Shown here one piece after another: positions 1 to 13,732 of a DNA stretch of 64,000 nucleotides. Position numbers and translations under genes: made by a program. The stretch is from Glossina fuscipes (lineage: Eukaryota; Arthropoda; Insecta; Diptera; Glossinidae). Under the pieces are notes generated by a model, which saw only the letters and a list, made by a program, of their open reading frames with translations, was not told where the DNA came from and ran no database searches. Numbering within the stretch: position 1 is the first letter of the stretch; each line of letters opens with the position of its first letter. Location: the NCBI RefSeq assembly GCF_014805625.2, contig NW_023998423.1, forward strand, positions 16,175,953-16,239,952. Direction: 5' to 3'.

Positions 1-354
1 TGTTTTTGCCTACACATAAGTTATTGGGTAATCAAGGTACGCCACATAAACCGGATATAGTTAGTTCTCTTATTTTATTTAGAAAAATCTTTATTTTCAT
101 TATAAAAATTCGAAATAAATCTGAACGATAATTGTCTTTATATTATACATGACTTTCGCTACGGAATATGTGAGGTGAATGCAACCCACGGAACGATTTG
201 AAATCTACCCTTTTTTCCATTTTTTACCAATCAATTGGGAGTAATTTTTTTAAATGGTTTTAAACATCTCTGCTTAATGTTTTTCAAGTGCGTTTTTGTT
301 CAACGAAAAGATAGCAATTTTTATGTCACATTAATGAAATTATTTTAGTCCTAA

Positions 355-645
355 GGCGTATATCCTATTGAATATGGATTGGATTGGAATATATTTTTTT
401 GGAAGGGTATCCACTTAGCACCAAGTAAGACGTCATAGTTGCCTACCAAAATCCCTATATCACTTTACCTAATGCCGAGCTGTCGATCTCGGCGTATGGG
501 TGGAGGCGCATATCCTATTGAATATGGATAGGATTTGAATATTTTTTCGAAAGCTATCCATATACCACCAAGTAAGACGTCATAATTGCCTATTTCCTAA
601 ACCTCTATATTGCTTTACCTTAAACAAGGCTGTCGAAATCGTTTA
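355..645 (+). repeat. Tandem duplication, 150-bp period, two units
   Basis: GGCGTATATCCTATTGAATATG at 355 recurs as GGCGCATATCCTATTGAATATG at 505. Both are followed by ACCAAGTAAGACGTCATA, CCTATAT and a CTGTCGA block in the same order. The second unit fades by about 640. Noncoding. Confidence 0.8.
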
Positions 646-2087
646 AACTTGGCCGTAATTTATACACTTCCGACGATTAACGACTCACTGTAACGACTAA
701 CTCGTTTATAGCTGCCGATAAGGAATGCATTCTGTTTTGCTGTCGCACTGCAAAACTTTCGATCGTAAAATTTTAAATTACGATCGAATTTACGCGATAT
801 AAGCAGCTGTAAAACAGCCATAGTTTCTTCATTATAATCTCTCAAAAATTATATAACATCAATAATAGTTCACTTATGCGGGAAAAGACACGAGGAAAAT
901 ATCTATGTAATCCATACATACCGTATATGTATGTGAAATCTGGTGTCTTGCGCCAACTTGCGTGTGAAACTAAAACAAATTAAAACTTGTTGGCGTATGA
1001 ATGTTTTTTTTTTTTTTTTGAAAGAAGGTATGGAGAAAACTTTAAAGAATAGTCCCGCCCCATCTAAAGTTCTACATTCATCGATTTTTGTGCAAAATCA
1101 CTGACAGTCACAAATTTTCTTCGCTACATGGCAATGGTCGTAAATATGACGCGAATTAATCCATTCTCAATAGTCTTCATCCAAAAGGTATCAATAAATA
1201 TGCACCGTATATATATATACGTCAGATGGACAGATAGACAGACAAATGAGAGCAATTATAATGGCATTGTCTCAAACAAATCAAAAAAACATTGCTGACG
1301 ATGGCTTCATCCAAAATATTATAGATGAAATTAGAAGATTCACTGAGAACTACCTACGAGGTTTAAGTATACACATCAAGAAACTCCATATTCACCTCAA
1401 AATTGTCCCGATATTGCATACATCCTCAAGAAAGTTGTTACGACCTTACTAGAGTTATTTCAGGAAGTGAAAGGTTGTTAACACTATTTAACACTGATTA
1501 ACATATTACCCTTACACGAGAACCGAGAAGATATATTCTAGTATATAACATCCAGAAATATTCATAGGAGAGCCCATAAACTTTATGTATTCTTGATTAG
1601 CGAACAGCAGTCGAGTAGCCTGAGTCGATTCAATGAAATCTCTTTTCTTGTCCCTTATTTCGAAAAAACGAATGCCTCCAAAATTATCCTTAGTGTGTGC
1701 ATGTGTGCTAAAAAAGTTAAACGATCGGATTTAGGAATAGGCGTCCAAGTAACTGTCCATCTGTCTTTCATTTCCGGAGAGGCTATTTATTGATAAGTTG
1801 GACTTGGTTTACATATATATGCTTGTAGTTTAGAAGTGAACATCCACTTGCCTATAAGCTGCAAACTCCAGCACATACCAGTGTAAAATCGCGTATGCAA
1901 ATTGTCGATAATTTAAAATTTTAAGTGGAAACCAGATCTGACCTACATAGAGGGATATAGCTTACAATGTGGAACTAGTACTGAGTACAAATATTCTTTA
2001 AATAAAACGATTCTTATCACTCAGTTAAAATGCTTATGTCAAGGCTTAATATGGTGGATATTAAAAATTCGATAGAAAAGGAACATA

Positions 2088-2093
<6 letters not shown>

Positions 2094-2118
<25 letters not shown>

Positions 2119-2119
2119 C
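2094..2119. repeat. (AT)n microsatellite
   Basis: Perfect AT dinucleotide run. Confidence 0.9.
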
Positions 2120-2658
2120 ATTTTTTTTTTGTGTTATATGAAGACGGTTAAATTTTAGGGATCCCTTACATATATAAAATAAAAGTAAATTTTTTTGCTA
2201 AGTTGTTAACATGCTCATGGCTTTAGTTTATATCTTTTATTACAAAATTTTATTGCTTTCTTGGTTATTGCATATTCGCTTTTATATACACATGTGTAAA
2301 AGTAATCAGCGATTACGAAAGAAAAAAAAAACTATTAATCAAAACTGAAAAGAAGATGAAACGAGAGATAAAATGTCGATCTGCTTAAACAAGTGCAGCA
2401 ATCTATAGTCTCTATATAGAAGTTTAAGCAAACTTTAAGATATATATATATCTATATATATATGGCTGCGTAAAAATACCCCTTATATATATATATATAT
2501 CTATGTAGCAAATGCAAATACTTATGAACTAAACATATACATCACGTACTTATGCCAATACCATTTCATATGCATTCGAGCTTATCTGTAGTGAAAAGTG
2601 GTGGTAAGGTTTTGTCTTGTGTTTATATTTTGTTGTGCTTTATGCACGTGCTTTCCTG

Positions 2659-2680
2659 CGTGTGTGTGTGTGTGTGTGTG
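2659..2680 (+). repeat. (TG)n microsatellite
   Basis: Perfect GT/TG run of 11 units. Confidence 0.9.
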
Positions 2681-4966
2681 CTGGTATTACCATCTATCTT
2701 TAAGAGACACAAATTCTTCTATATATAGAGAATTTTTTTTTTCTTCCATTGAAATAAATGTAGAAAACTTGTTTACAACTTTATGCAATAATTTATAATA
2801 ATACATTTATTTTCCTGATAGGAGTACAGACTACATATGTATAGTGTTTATACTGCACATGTACGAGCATGTTGTGGTTTCTTCTTCATAGATTTTCTAT
2901 GTGGTTTGTGGGTTTTTTTTTCTTCTTTTTTTCTTCTTATATCTGTGGCTAAAACATGAAGATATATTGGATATCATGAACAGGTTGTAACATCTACTAA
3001 GTATTAGTTTGAAAGCATGCACAAAGATTGATGAGTAAAATCCTCGAAATCTTTTTAAGAATATTGTTAACGTAATATACATATGTATATATATTTACTG
3101 AGTAACATTTACTAAGTATTATATATATATATGCGTTATATATTTGTATAAGCATAAAAAAAATTAGCTATCACACCATTTGTGCATAACTGCAGAGTGC
3201 GGAAAGGATATGACACATGTCCTATCAACATGTTGTTAATAAAGTTTAATGATTTTGTCACACTCAATATATATGCATGTATATATATATATATATAGAG
3301 AGAAATGAATTTTAAGGTATATCTTATTCTCATATGCAATGTCTTGTCAAATGCAGTAACTCCCTTAAGGCTTTTGAACGTTACTGTAGCATATATAATA
3401 AACTAAATCTAGATACAAAAAGTGGTTCATCCTTTAAAACGGATTCAATTTTCTTTATTTATTTTATTTACTGCTAGGAGGCATATTAAATTTGCAATTG
3501 CTTGTGCAATATACGAAGGAAACTGAAAGCAATGTATATAGTCTTGAGAAGAATAAGATTCAAAATCGATCGATCCAATGGCTTTTGTTTTGTTTTTTTT
3601 TTTTTTTGCAAGTAAAAGAGTTATTTGGTTTCTCAATTGCCAACTGTTACACTCAACTGTAACAAATGTAATAACAATGAAATCATTATGGGTCACTTGT
3701 GCAGATGCACAAGTCGGTATTTCAAGGATGGAAAGATATTACAATGTGCTTCTCCACATTTACATCGGCAAGAACAAAAACAGAAGTCAAATTTGTGAAA
3801 ATTATGTTAAAAATATTTTTTTTTAAAAATTTTTAAAGAAAACTAATTTTTAGAAACCATTCGTTTTGATCAAGAAGCTCATATGCTTTTTGGTCTAATA
3901 TTTTCATTCAAGTTTGCTTAGAATAGAAACGTGAATCAAATTTTTTAAAAGTCTTAGCGAAGCCTACTATACTATATCTACGTATACTATACCTACTATA
4001 TTTATTTTATAAACAGGCTTAAATAATGGTCAACTTAAGGAACTAAAAGAGTGAAATACATCAAATGCAAAGACCTTGTAAGGCCTTGTTTGTAGGGATT
4101 ACACACTAATCGAAAATGTTGACATACCTAAGCAGGATCGTTGTCTGTCTCTTCGCGATCTAAGAAGCAATTACGCATTTGAAGCGAAGAAGCAAAGTAG
4201 AACTAACATAACTACGCTTGCGAAACCAGGTCATGCTCTCACACTTTGATAGTATTTTGGACCGTAAGATTTCTTAATAATCTTAATTAACTAAGCATCG
4301 TACTGTTTATGAAGGCAAAGACGTTATAAGTCGTAACGTGGCCTTTAAAACCCACGCCATGTAAGACATATCTTTCAGAGCGGAAAAGAGCAAGAGTTAG
4401 TGGGATTACCCGCTACCTAGTAGTAAATTTTTGACCTTTACCGACTGAGCGCTTACTATTGTTGCGATCGCCCTGACTTAATACTCGCTATTCTTATTTA
4501 CTCGACTACTCATCCGGATAAGTTACTTCTTTGATGGTGAAACTTCCATTAGATGCCATGAGGTTCCTTCAGTTTTTTTAGTACTAAAGCCAAATGCTTC
4601 TTAAGGATTTATGAGTTATTGTGTAAACTTTACCAAACAATACACTACCGAAAAAGTATCATCCCTTAGCCTGCCGATCATTCATATGCAAGCGAATTAG
4701 ATTCATGATCAGAGCTTAGGAATATATCTTTGGTAGCATTGCGTTAATTCTACCTAAGCTATGCATAACATCTCTCTTATTTGTACACTCTTACGTGTGT
4801 ATGTGCAATTTTTTTATTTACGATTTTAAATGAGAATATACTTACGCACATAAAATATATTACGTAATTGTGTTGAATTGAATTTTACGTTTTTAAATTA
4901 TCATCACTATTCAAATTTCTATTCAATTTATTTTCTTCTTTTTTCTTTTCTTTTCTCCCTCTTTAG

Positions 4967-5020
4967 ATAAAAAAGAAACCGCGACTATTTATCAGTGAAG
5001 TCTTTTGAAATAGTAGAAAT
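4967..5020 (+). other. Exon-like segment, possible noncoding leader exon
   Basis: 54 bases between a long pyrimidine tract ending CTCTTTAG (4966) and a consensus donor GTAAGT (5021). No frame is open across it, so it would be noncoding. It could be a 5'UTR exon of stan, 40 kb away on the same strand, or of an unseen transcript. Confidence 0.35.
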
Positions 5021-7788
5021 GTAAGTACGCACATATGTATACGTAAATGTTATGAAATTCTAAGCGTGTAATTTTCATTTTTTTTTTTTTTTATTTAAAA
5101 GCTTTTCTTAAATTGATTGCGAATAATTTATTTAGGATAATGATGTACGAAATCTACACCATTTAAATATATTTATATTTACATACTTAATGGAATTTGC
5201 ACACATGCAACAGCACGATTTCTACATAATGGAGTGCTGGATGATATGAGAATTTAAGTGGCCCACTTTTGTGTTTTCTTTAGCCATTCTTGCAATTAAT
5301 AAAATGATTATTATATCGTAAACCACTTGTGTTGCAGATGCATATTAAGTTGGTACGGATTTATGCTATACCAAGACGGACTTGGGATAGAATAACTTTC
5401 TGAATCGATCTAATCTTGTCTGTCCGTCTGTCCGCTTTGTTTCTTTGCGTTCATCTAAGAGGTCGAAATTTTTGAAATATGACGTATTTTGGCCCAAAGA
5501 CAAACATTAGCAGAAATTATTTGGGTCGGAACATTTTTTCGACTTTTCTCGTCGTCATATAAATAACTCTATTAGGCGAAACGGTGTAAGGTATTTGATG
5601 ATGATGGGCCGTGCTCCGCTATAATCTTTTTATTTGCTTTATATAACTTTTATGAAAGATCGACAAACAATTTATTTGCTTAAAAATTTTTTTCCTATTG
5701 AGGATGAACGTCTTCGAGGAGAATAATTTTATTAAAGTTTTTTAGAATATCCCTAACTAATATCACCGACAAATGCAAAAATGTTTGCTACAACAACAAA
5801 TACTTATTAAACAATCTAAAATTCCAGGTAATTCAATAGAATCCGTCGGTAAGTCCTTTATTAATTGTTAGTGACGATTGTCAAAAATTAAAATTTCGCA
5901 TAAAACGAGACCCGCCCATAAACATGCTTAAGATAATTCTGAAAGCATTATTCTTCACATCTTGCCAAGTATGACGGAAAATGGCTAAAAACATTTAAAC
6001 AAACAGAGCCAAGTTACGTACTTTTAAGTGTGTCTCAAGAGATCAAAGGATTTGTGTAAACTTTCACACAATAGTTTTTACATAAAACGTTCACACTGCT
6101 ATTTCGACTTTATAGCTTTTACTATAACATAATATATTAATAGCCAGTGTATTCACATATGTTTTGTAAATATATACATTTCTTAATTACTCAAGGGGCA
6201 AGTATTCACGATTCATCATCTATATGCGCGTAAGCACGCTAACAGTCACAGAAAAAGAAGAGAGGAAAGAACGATATAGTTATGCCTTTACCGATCGAAC
6301 GTTACATACACTATAATTGCGGCCGCACTCGAATCGTACTTAAAGTCCGGTCTACCGCATTGAGCCGACATATCAGGTGAGCCGAGTTTATAGTTGTGCT
6401 TCAGTTACTGTCGTCGAAGATCCTTTGAGGAATTTATTTCTCAACTATATAATTATGAAGACTTGTGTGTCAGATTGTTTCGCGAGCCTATTTATTCATT
6501 CTTTTCAATAGTTTCATCATACATTTGTCTGATGGCATATTAAAGATTTGCCGCCGCATCATTATTTATGTCTTTTAATTGAAGAATGATTACCTGAAAG
6601 TGACCTGGATAAATAACATTGATGTCTTGTTTAACATCGCATGGAACTGTTATAAGAAACGGACAGTAAAATAGAGAAGGAAGACAAAAGAGAAGAGAAT
6701 GCTATAGGATTCGAACAATGAATATGATAGAATGATTTATGCCAATATTCGGGAAGAGTTAGGCAAAAGCAAGCCCAACAAAATTTGGAACAAAATATTT
6801 TTACTCCTCAGCAACGTTTTTGACAATAATTTTCAACGGCTTCTGTAATCTCTTTATAGTGAGAACCATCAACTAAAGATATCAACCGCAGCAATCTTAA
6901 GCTCTTCTTTCTGGAAGAAAGATCAGAATGGACAAAAGTGGATGAATTAGTCGCGTAAGGTGGCATACGGAAGAGTTTCGTTTGAATTGCATTCGATAAC
7001 AGATAGGTGAGCTGACGATTTCTTTTGATCTTCAACTCGATAGCTTGTGCGGTCTTATTTAAGCTCCACATGGCAATATTTTGTTTTTATTAGAGTCTAG
7101 TGCTGCTTTGGCATCACGTTGGTTACCTGTGTCGTAAGAGTGTTGCAGCACATTGCAGTTAAAAAATGTCTCTTTGTGTTTGCGTCTTCCTTTCAAGATA
7201 TCATTGCTGATTGCTGCAAAAAAACTAAACTACACAGTCTAACGTCTTTAAATTTCATATTTAAACTTTACACTACTAGCACTATAGAGCACAAGGGCAA
7301 TTTTTATCCAACAAAGTCTGGCATCTATATCTATATTAGTTCATAATTATAGTTGCTATAGAAGATTGAAAATAAATTATAATGAAATGGCAAGTAAGAA
7401 CCGCATTTTCTTCGCTCACCGATGCTCGTGCAGTCGAACACTTGGGAACATTCGTATGTTAAAAGTTATATTTTCTTTTTTAATCGCCAAATTTAACCTT
7501 TTTTTCATTCCTGTGGTAGAAAAATAAACGTAGATATATGGGAAGTATTACCATTACGCTGTAATCAAAAATCTGTTCTTTGAAAAATTTTGCCATACGC
7601 TCGTACTTCCAAGAAGTAGCTATAGGTTCACACACCAAAATTTTTAAAATATCAAAATCGTTGTACGCACTATCTGCGAATTTATTTCAATTGTATTATT
7701 CGTTTTTAAGTTTAAAGTGAACATAAAAGTTGTGTTAATCAAAAGTTCTTTTTTATGCTTTTACTTATTATGTTTGTTTTCAAATAAG

Positions 7789-7819
<31 letters not shown>

Positions 7820-10586
7820 CTGGAAATTGAATTATCATATACGCAGTTAATAAAACTCTTGGATATTTTCAACACATGTTGTTGAAAGGAAAAACAATGA
7901 ATTGAAGAGTTACTTGGCTTAAAACGAATCTAGAATGCTCATCATGGGCAAAACCTATTCTTCTGATTTCGACGCGAAAATTCAACATAATTCAGTTAAA
8001 GTCAATGTCAAAAACAGCCAGACCTGAAAAGATTAAATTTACCGCTAATTTGGAGATTTTCAATAACACAGTTTTTCGATAAAATTGATTTGATTTATGA
8101 AAGAAAGGAGGGAAAGGAAGGATGCATATTTGGGATTCATAACTGGGATGAACAGACAGAGATAGAGGAATAGATGAATGAATGAAGGATGCATTCTATA
8201 TGTTGGAGAGTAACAGGGAAGAAAGAAGAGAGAGGAGAGGAAGAGAGAGCTAGAAATAACAATAATAAAAAGTAAAGCTCAGTTTTCCAAGGAACTGTGG
8301 CCTTGTAATAACCTTAATAAATGTTTACTTCAAATTTTAGGTCCACATCCTTCAGGCACTGTTTACGCCGACATTATACCTAATCCAAGCCCCTCAATAA
8401 AGGATATACATCCCACATTTAATCTTCTGCTTGGAACAGTCAACGGCCAGAGACCTTTTCATGGCTATATCGATTCAAAGGAGCTCAGAACTGCACTTTA
8501 CTTCAGGGCTTTTATGCTTTATATGGTTTAAAAATGTTTGAGAACTTATGCACGCTACGTGAACTGTGGCAACTATTTTTGTATATTATATACAGAATGG
8601 CAAATCCAATATACTTTCATCCTTTGGTGGTAGCTATAGCAATATATCTAAATAAAAATTCATGTGAACGCTTATGCGTGAGTATGGTAATTAAAGCATG
8701 TTTTTTTTTTTTTTTTTTTTCTCAGGAAACTTGTAAACATAAGCATAAAAAAAGGTGAAGTAGATAACAAATTATAATGTGTACATAACTTTAAAGAACA
8801 CAATGGAAAGCTGAAGAGATGATTGCTCTTGGCTAATGGACCAATTTTAAAATAATTTAAAATAATTTTTTTTTTTTTTTTTCAAGTTTATTTGCATTCA
8901 AGAGAAAAGTCTGCTTAAAAAGAGACTAACATGGAAAAGTAAACATTATAGTGTAGAGCTACTTTATGCGTTAGACAGCATTGAAATCTGTTTGAAGTAT
9001 TCATCTTTTCTTCTTCTTTATAAAATTAATTTTCAAAAGATATGCTTTCATTATCTACAACCATGCACTCATACATATATATATATGTATTTTATAAAGA
9101 TTTTCTCCTATGGCAAATATAATTTGTTAAAATACATGTTTACAGGTCACTAACCATTGTATCCATAATAATTCTCTTTCATTTCTTTCTTTCAATTTTC
9201 CGTAAAAACTAACGTTGCTGACATTCGCACATGCTTGCATATCAGTTATACGCACTTGTGGTTTACTTTGATACTGTGTGTTAAATGGCTTGGTTTTAAA
9301 AAATTGAAGAAAATAGAAAAAGATGTAAAAAAAAAAAAAACAATTACTTTTCATGCACTGAGCATTTGCTGACTCGCAAAGAAATCGAATTAGTGGCAAT
9401 ATATGCAAAAGAAAAAATATATAATAAATAAATAAATAAATAAAAGATTTCATTCCAATCATTGAGTTTATGACTTCTTTCCATAGGAGAACTTGAATAA
9501 GACGAAGAACTCTAACAAGAAAACCGTTTTTCTCTCATAATTTTTGCTTAGTTATTTCAAAGCGCTCTTGCAGCGTTTTCAATTAGTAGCATATCAGCTA
9601 CCACCAATCACCCACGAACAGCCAAACACCAACAATTCCACAAAGAATAAAAGTTCAGAAATGCTTTCACAATGGCTTGAAAATATTTTCAAATCTCCAG
9701 GATAATCATTTCATTGGCTGGTACGTCTGCTTGTTCGCTCATTAACTGAAATTCGACAGTTCTTTTATGCGCCAAGCAAACTTGTGTCACTCATGTCAAA
9801 ATCACTCACATTCTAATGTTATTGCTTTGGTTATAAAATTTTAAGCTTTCTTCACTTAGTGTGGTGTACTGCTTTATGAATTCCTTTCAGCAGAACAAAT
9901 TACTATTTTTCACAAAAAATATAATTCGAACGTCATTTGCGCGAAGTTTTTTTTATTTATTTATTTTCAGTAGCGAATGTGGTCTAAAGTTAAAAAAATA
10001 AATAAATATTTACAGGATTATAGAAAAGACTAGTGCAACTAAAGAAATCGAGATAATAAATTAGGTATAATCCAGGTATCAAGAGCCTCAGTTGCTTGGA
10101 GAGAAAGGCGAATTCTCGGAGTGATGTCTTTTCTAGGTCAGTCAAGCACACTCTCAAGGGGATGGGAAATTCACTTCGTTCATTCGTTTAGTATTGAAAA
10201 AAGTTTTATTCACTCTAAGGTGCGCTAGGAAAATTCATTCGGGTCGAATAAAGCGATTATTGCAGTCTGACCTGTTAGCAAAAAGGTTGAACACCGTGAA
10301 AAGATTCCAGTGATCGAAATTAATAGTGAAGTTGAAGTGATCGCCTGAGGAAGACACGACGGTTCATATATATATATGGGGCTGATTGAGGCTACACTTG
10401 GCAATCTCGCCCGCTCATTACCGTGAATCACAATATTTACGTAAAATTAGAGATAGTTGCACTATTCTGAGAGCACATATATGTAAAAGGCTAGTTAGGT
10501 ACTATCTATGTCAAATTATTGGGATGCGTGGAAACTCGTTTCGTACTCACACTGGAAGACAGTTCTTTTACAGTTAATAAACATAT
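5021..10586. other. No gene seen: repeats and low complexity
   Basis: A repeat-family head near 5318-5440 (GTCTGTCCGTCTGTCCG run). A minus-strand frame at 6808-7071 (87 codons) with no family match I know. An unexplained open segment at 8340-8531. Purine-rich DNA at 8100-8260 and several poly-T runs. Confidence 0.5.
7789..7817. repeat. (TA)n microsatellite
   Basis: Perfect TA run. Confidence 0.9.
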
Positions 10587-10861
10587 TGTTATGAACAGAT
10601 TGTGACATGGGTTTCACGTGGGTTCACGTGGGGCGAGTTAGACAATCTTTATAAACTAGAGGTCTAAACAGCACCAGAGTCCAGATTGTTTATTGCGTAT
10701 GGATCAATAAACCCACTCTGGTCAGTGTTGAGGCCTATCCGCACCTCGATTTGTTCCACTTTGGCATGGAACGGGTGAAAACCACAACCACCACGAGTAC
10801 TCCCCGAAGGGCCGCACCCAAGCCGTCAGGGCTCACAAAGGTTTCCACAAGCGCAGTTGAT
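10587..10861 (+). mobile_element. Possible solo LTR or LTR fragment
   Basis: The segment starts TGTTATGAACAG, and the same 12 bases recur 275 bp later at 10862. Inside are a TATAAA-like site (about 10649), an AATAAA (about 10708) and higher GC content than the flanks, as in an LTR promoter/polyadenylation unit. A matching CA end and target-site duplication were not resolved, and no gag or pol follows, so this is tentative. Confidence 0.3.
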
Positions 10862-11689
10862 TGTTATGAACAGTTGAGCTTGCGACCTTACAAAGTGTTA
10901 TTCGTGGATTTGCGTCAGTTAATCCTTTCATTTTATCTTCATCAGATACAACCGACCGCTTAAAAAGGCGTATATCTTTAGCATTAAAATTTTCGAAAAG
11001 AAATTTTGTAATTTTGACGTAGTTGTTGGTTCACGTTTTGTCAAATTAAGAAAAAGTCCTAACCGAGCTAATTAAGTGAAAAACTCTTATCACCTTTTGA
11101 TCAAAGCTTTATCCAAAGGAACACATCGCAAGCCAGTTCACTTAGGTGTACCTGGAGTTGCTCATACTCATACCAATTACTTGTTGCTCATGTAGTCATG
11201 TTACCCATAGTGAATTTCATTTATTCATTCACTCCCATCCGCTTTAGATTAATTTCATTCTTTTTCTTTTTGCCAGCTAAAGCAAATTTTATTTAGAGAT
11301 ATGATTTCTGAGAGAAGCATTTAAGTTCAACGACTCTGACCAATTAACAATAACCTAATACTTAAAACAATAAATAAAAAATAGAAAAAACAATTCAAAG
11401 AATTAGTTTCTTCTACACGTTTACTCGCTTCCTTTACAAGGGCAATTAAAAACCATAAAATATCCAGATTTGTTCTTTTTCACCAACGATATTAAAAAGT
11501 TCATTAAACCAACTTTTTAAAATGGCAGGTTTAAAACGAATCAACTTGCTACACCTATTACTAAAGAGATAGAAGTGCCCTACATTTGATATTTTATTTG
11601 TAATATTTAGTGTTGGCAGAATATTCTGAAGAAAGCATATATATGTGGATCCAATATTTCTCAAAGCATTCGTCTGCCAATCCATCTGT

Positions 11690-12110
11690 ATATCCGCCTA
11701 CCCTCTAATCCAATTGTCGATCTGTTTCCACCACTACTACTAGTCGACTTGACTATCGATTCGTTTGCTTACGTGTCTGTCATTGTTATGCGGTTCGTTA
11801 AACGTTGCGTCTGTTTTTTGGCCTTACCCTCTATCGATCCCTTCTATCTATCAACCTATCTATGGGTTCATGCGGCTGTTGATTTGTCTGCTTGCCGCTT
11901 CTATATCTATAACTCCTTTTATCGTCGTTTGTCAATTTTTCTGTCTATCCATTTGCCCTTCAGACCATTTGTGTGCCGGTCTACTTGCCGTTCGACCCAT
12001 TTTTGTCCGTCGGTCTATTTGTTTGCCAGTCCATTTGTCCGACGATCCCTTTATCTGTCAGTCGATTTGTCTGTCGATCACTTTATTTATCCGTACGTAA
12101 GCAAAAGCTT
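11690..12110 (+). repeat. Degenerate pyrimidine-rich repeat (CTGTCYRTYTG-type)
   Basis: Irregular repetition of short units such as CCGTCGGTC, TTTGTCTGTC and CTATCGAT. TAA/TAG/TGA are scarce on this strand, so several overlapping frames stay open up to 126 codons without a real gene. It looks like an expanded, decayed GTCCGTCTGTC run of the dispersed repeats. Confidence 0.6.
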
Positions 12111-13027
12111 ACTCCATTTTCTTGTCTAACTCTCTCTCCATTTATAGTTAGCTTTCTACAAGTTCTAACAATTAAGAAGCACTTAGTCGTAATTAAACCA
12201 AAGACATTGGTTAAAGGACTATGAAATTCGAGAAGAAGTTTCGCAGCTTACATGTTTTATTGCCGACAACTTAGAATTTATTGCAGATACTAATCTCAAA
12301 GTCAATGCTACTAGAAGCCATAGTCCTGTAAAAATTTGATCACAGATATGATTGCATTCTAGAGTAAGCAAGAGGCAGAGATAAAAAAGAAAGAACGAAG
12401 AAGACAAGACACGAGTCTCTTCAAAGCAACTATATCTCTCATATTACATTTTCCTCATTTCCGTCAAAGTGTGTTTGTGCGTCTAATTAAGCTACTTTTG
12501 GGTTAATCTGCGATATTAATTTCACGTGAAAATTTTTGCGTTTTTATCCTAATTAAATGCAAAACTCTTATTAAGTCTTGAAATTGCTTTTAAACATTGA
12601 TTAACATATTTTGCTGTTAAGTGTACGCACATACATATCCATGCATGGCACGCACAGCATACATTCTACAATTTTATTAACTTATTTGAAAGATATTGCA
12701 ACAGCATCACCACGAACTCGTGCTAAACGTGAAACAAGTTTATTTTGTTTTTTTTTTTTTTTTTTTTTTTTCCTGTAAACACAAGAAGAGTGCAAGGCTC
12801 GTGCACTGTACGTCTTCAGAACGCTTAATACAACTTAAGTTTTTCTTTTCCACGGAAAGTAAACCTGCTGCATATCTAGCTTAACACCAAAACCATTGTG
12901 AGTGTTTGTATAATAGTTGAGTTATATATTTTTCAATTTCTATACCTATCGCCGAAGAATGCGGGATATGTTCATCTCGTCGAAACGTTTGCAATGCCAA
13001 GAAGGAAGCTTCAGAGACTTCACAAAG

Positions 13028-13732
13028 TATATACATTCTTGATCAGTATCGTATTAAGCATGTCCGTCTGTCCGTCCGCCTGGTTATCTGTCAGTCCATC
13101 TGTGTAATGTCTGTTGCAAGGATTATGCTGGACGCAAAAATGAACCAATCGACTTGAAATGCGGCAGAAACATTAAAAGTTGTTCCGCGCGGGCTGGCAT
13201 TGCAAGTGGGCCTAATCGCTCGGCACACAGGTGCACCGTGCCACATAAACTGTTTCTCCAAAGGGAGTAAAAAATGGGATTTTTGCTTACTACTCATAAA
13301 TTAAAGCAGAGATATGTACAAAAATCTAAACTTATATCCCATGGGCGATGCCGCCACCCGTATGAAATATTATAGTGTACCAACGTTTAATTTTTTTTTC
13401 AATATCCTTCCTAATTAACACGCAGAAACAAGCTTCAAAAATCCCATAAAATGTATAAATTGTTAGCCAGTTTCATGTAAGCATGTACGTCTATCCATCG
13501 GCTCAAACGTGTAGTAGCAGTGGCAACCATTCTCCCGTTATTGAAAATGAAGTCATAGCCTAAAAATTTGCAAAAGAAATTTCCAAGTGACTTAAGCTTT
13601 TCAAAAGACATGCCTTTTATTTTGGAAATATCAGCCGCGCCCACTTCGTATTATTGAGCATTAGTTCTTTTACTTTTTTTTTTTTTTTTGCCTTCCTTAG
13701 GGTAACGGTAATGGGTATAAAAGATTCGGTCA
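13028..13732 (+). repeat. Dispersed repeat family 1, copy a
   Basis: Starts near TATACATTCTTGATCAG, has a GTCCGTCTGTCCGTCC run, then TTTTGCTTACTACTCATAAA, ATTATAGTGTACC, CGCAGAAACAAGCT, TTCTCCCGTT and AAAGACATGCC, and ends near GGGTATAAAAGATTC. The same ordered blocks occur at 27.6 kb. No coding capacity is seen. The family resembles abundant fly intergenic repeats carrying GTCCGTCTGTC runs; its class is unknown to me. Confidence 0.6.

Larger units (their letters stand above)
646..4966. other. No gene seen: AT-rich noncoding
   Basis: Holds (AT)n and (TG)n tracts, a GACAGATAGACAGAC run near 1228 and a poor tRNA-like trace on the minus strand near 4430-4520. Open frames are at most 83 codons with no recognisable family. 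Possibly upstream of, or within, a long stan 5' intron. Confidence 0.5.

Noticed and set aside
5821..5849. 21-base microexon between CAG and GTAAGT near 5827-5849
   Set aside because: Poor pyrimidine tract and no supporting context; chance match likely.
11749..12129. 126-codon open frame
   Set aside because: Lies wholly in a degenerate pyrimidine repeat. The Ser/Val/Cys/Leu/Arg pattern is a translation of the repeat, and two other frames are open too.
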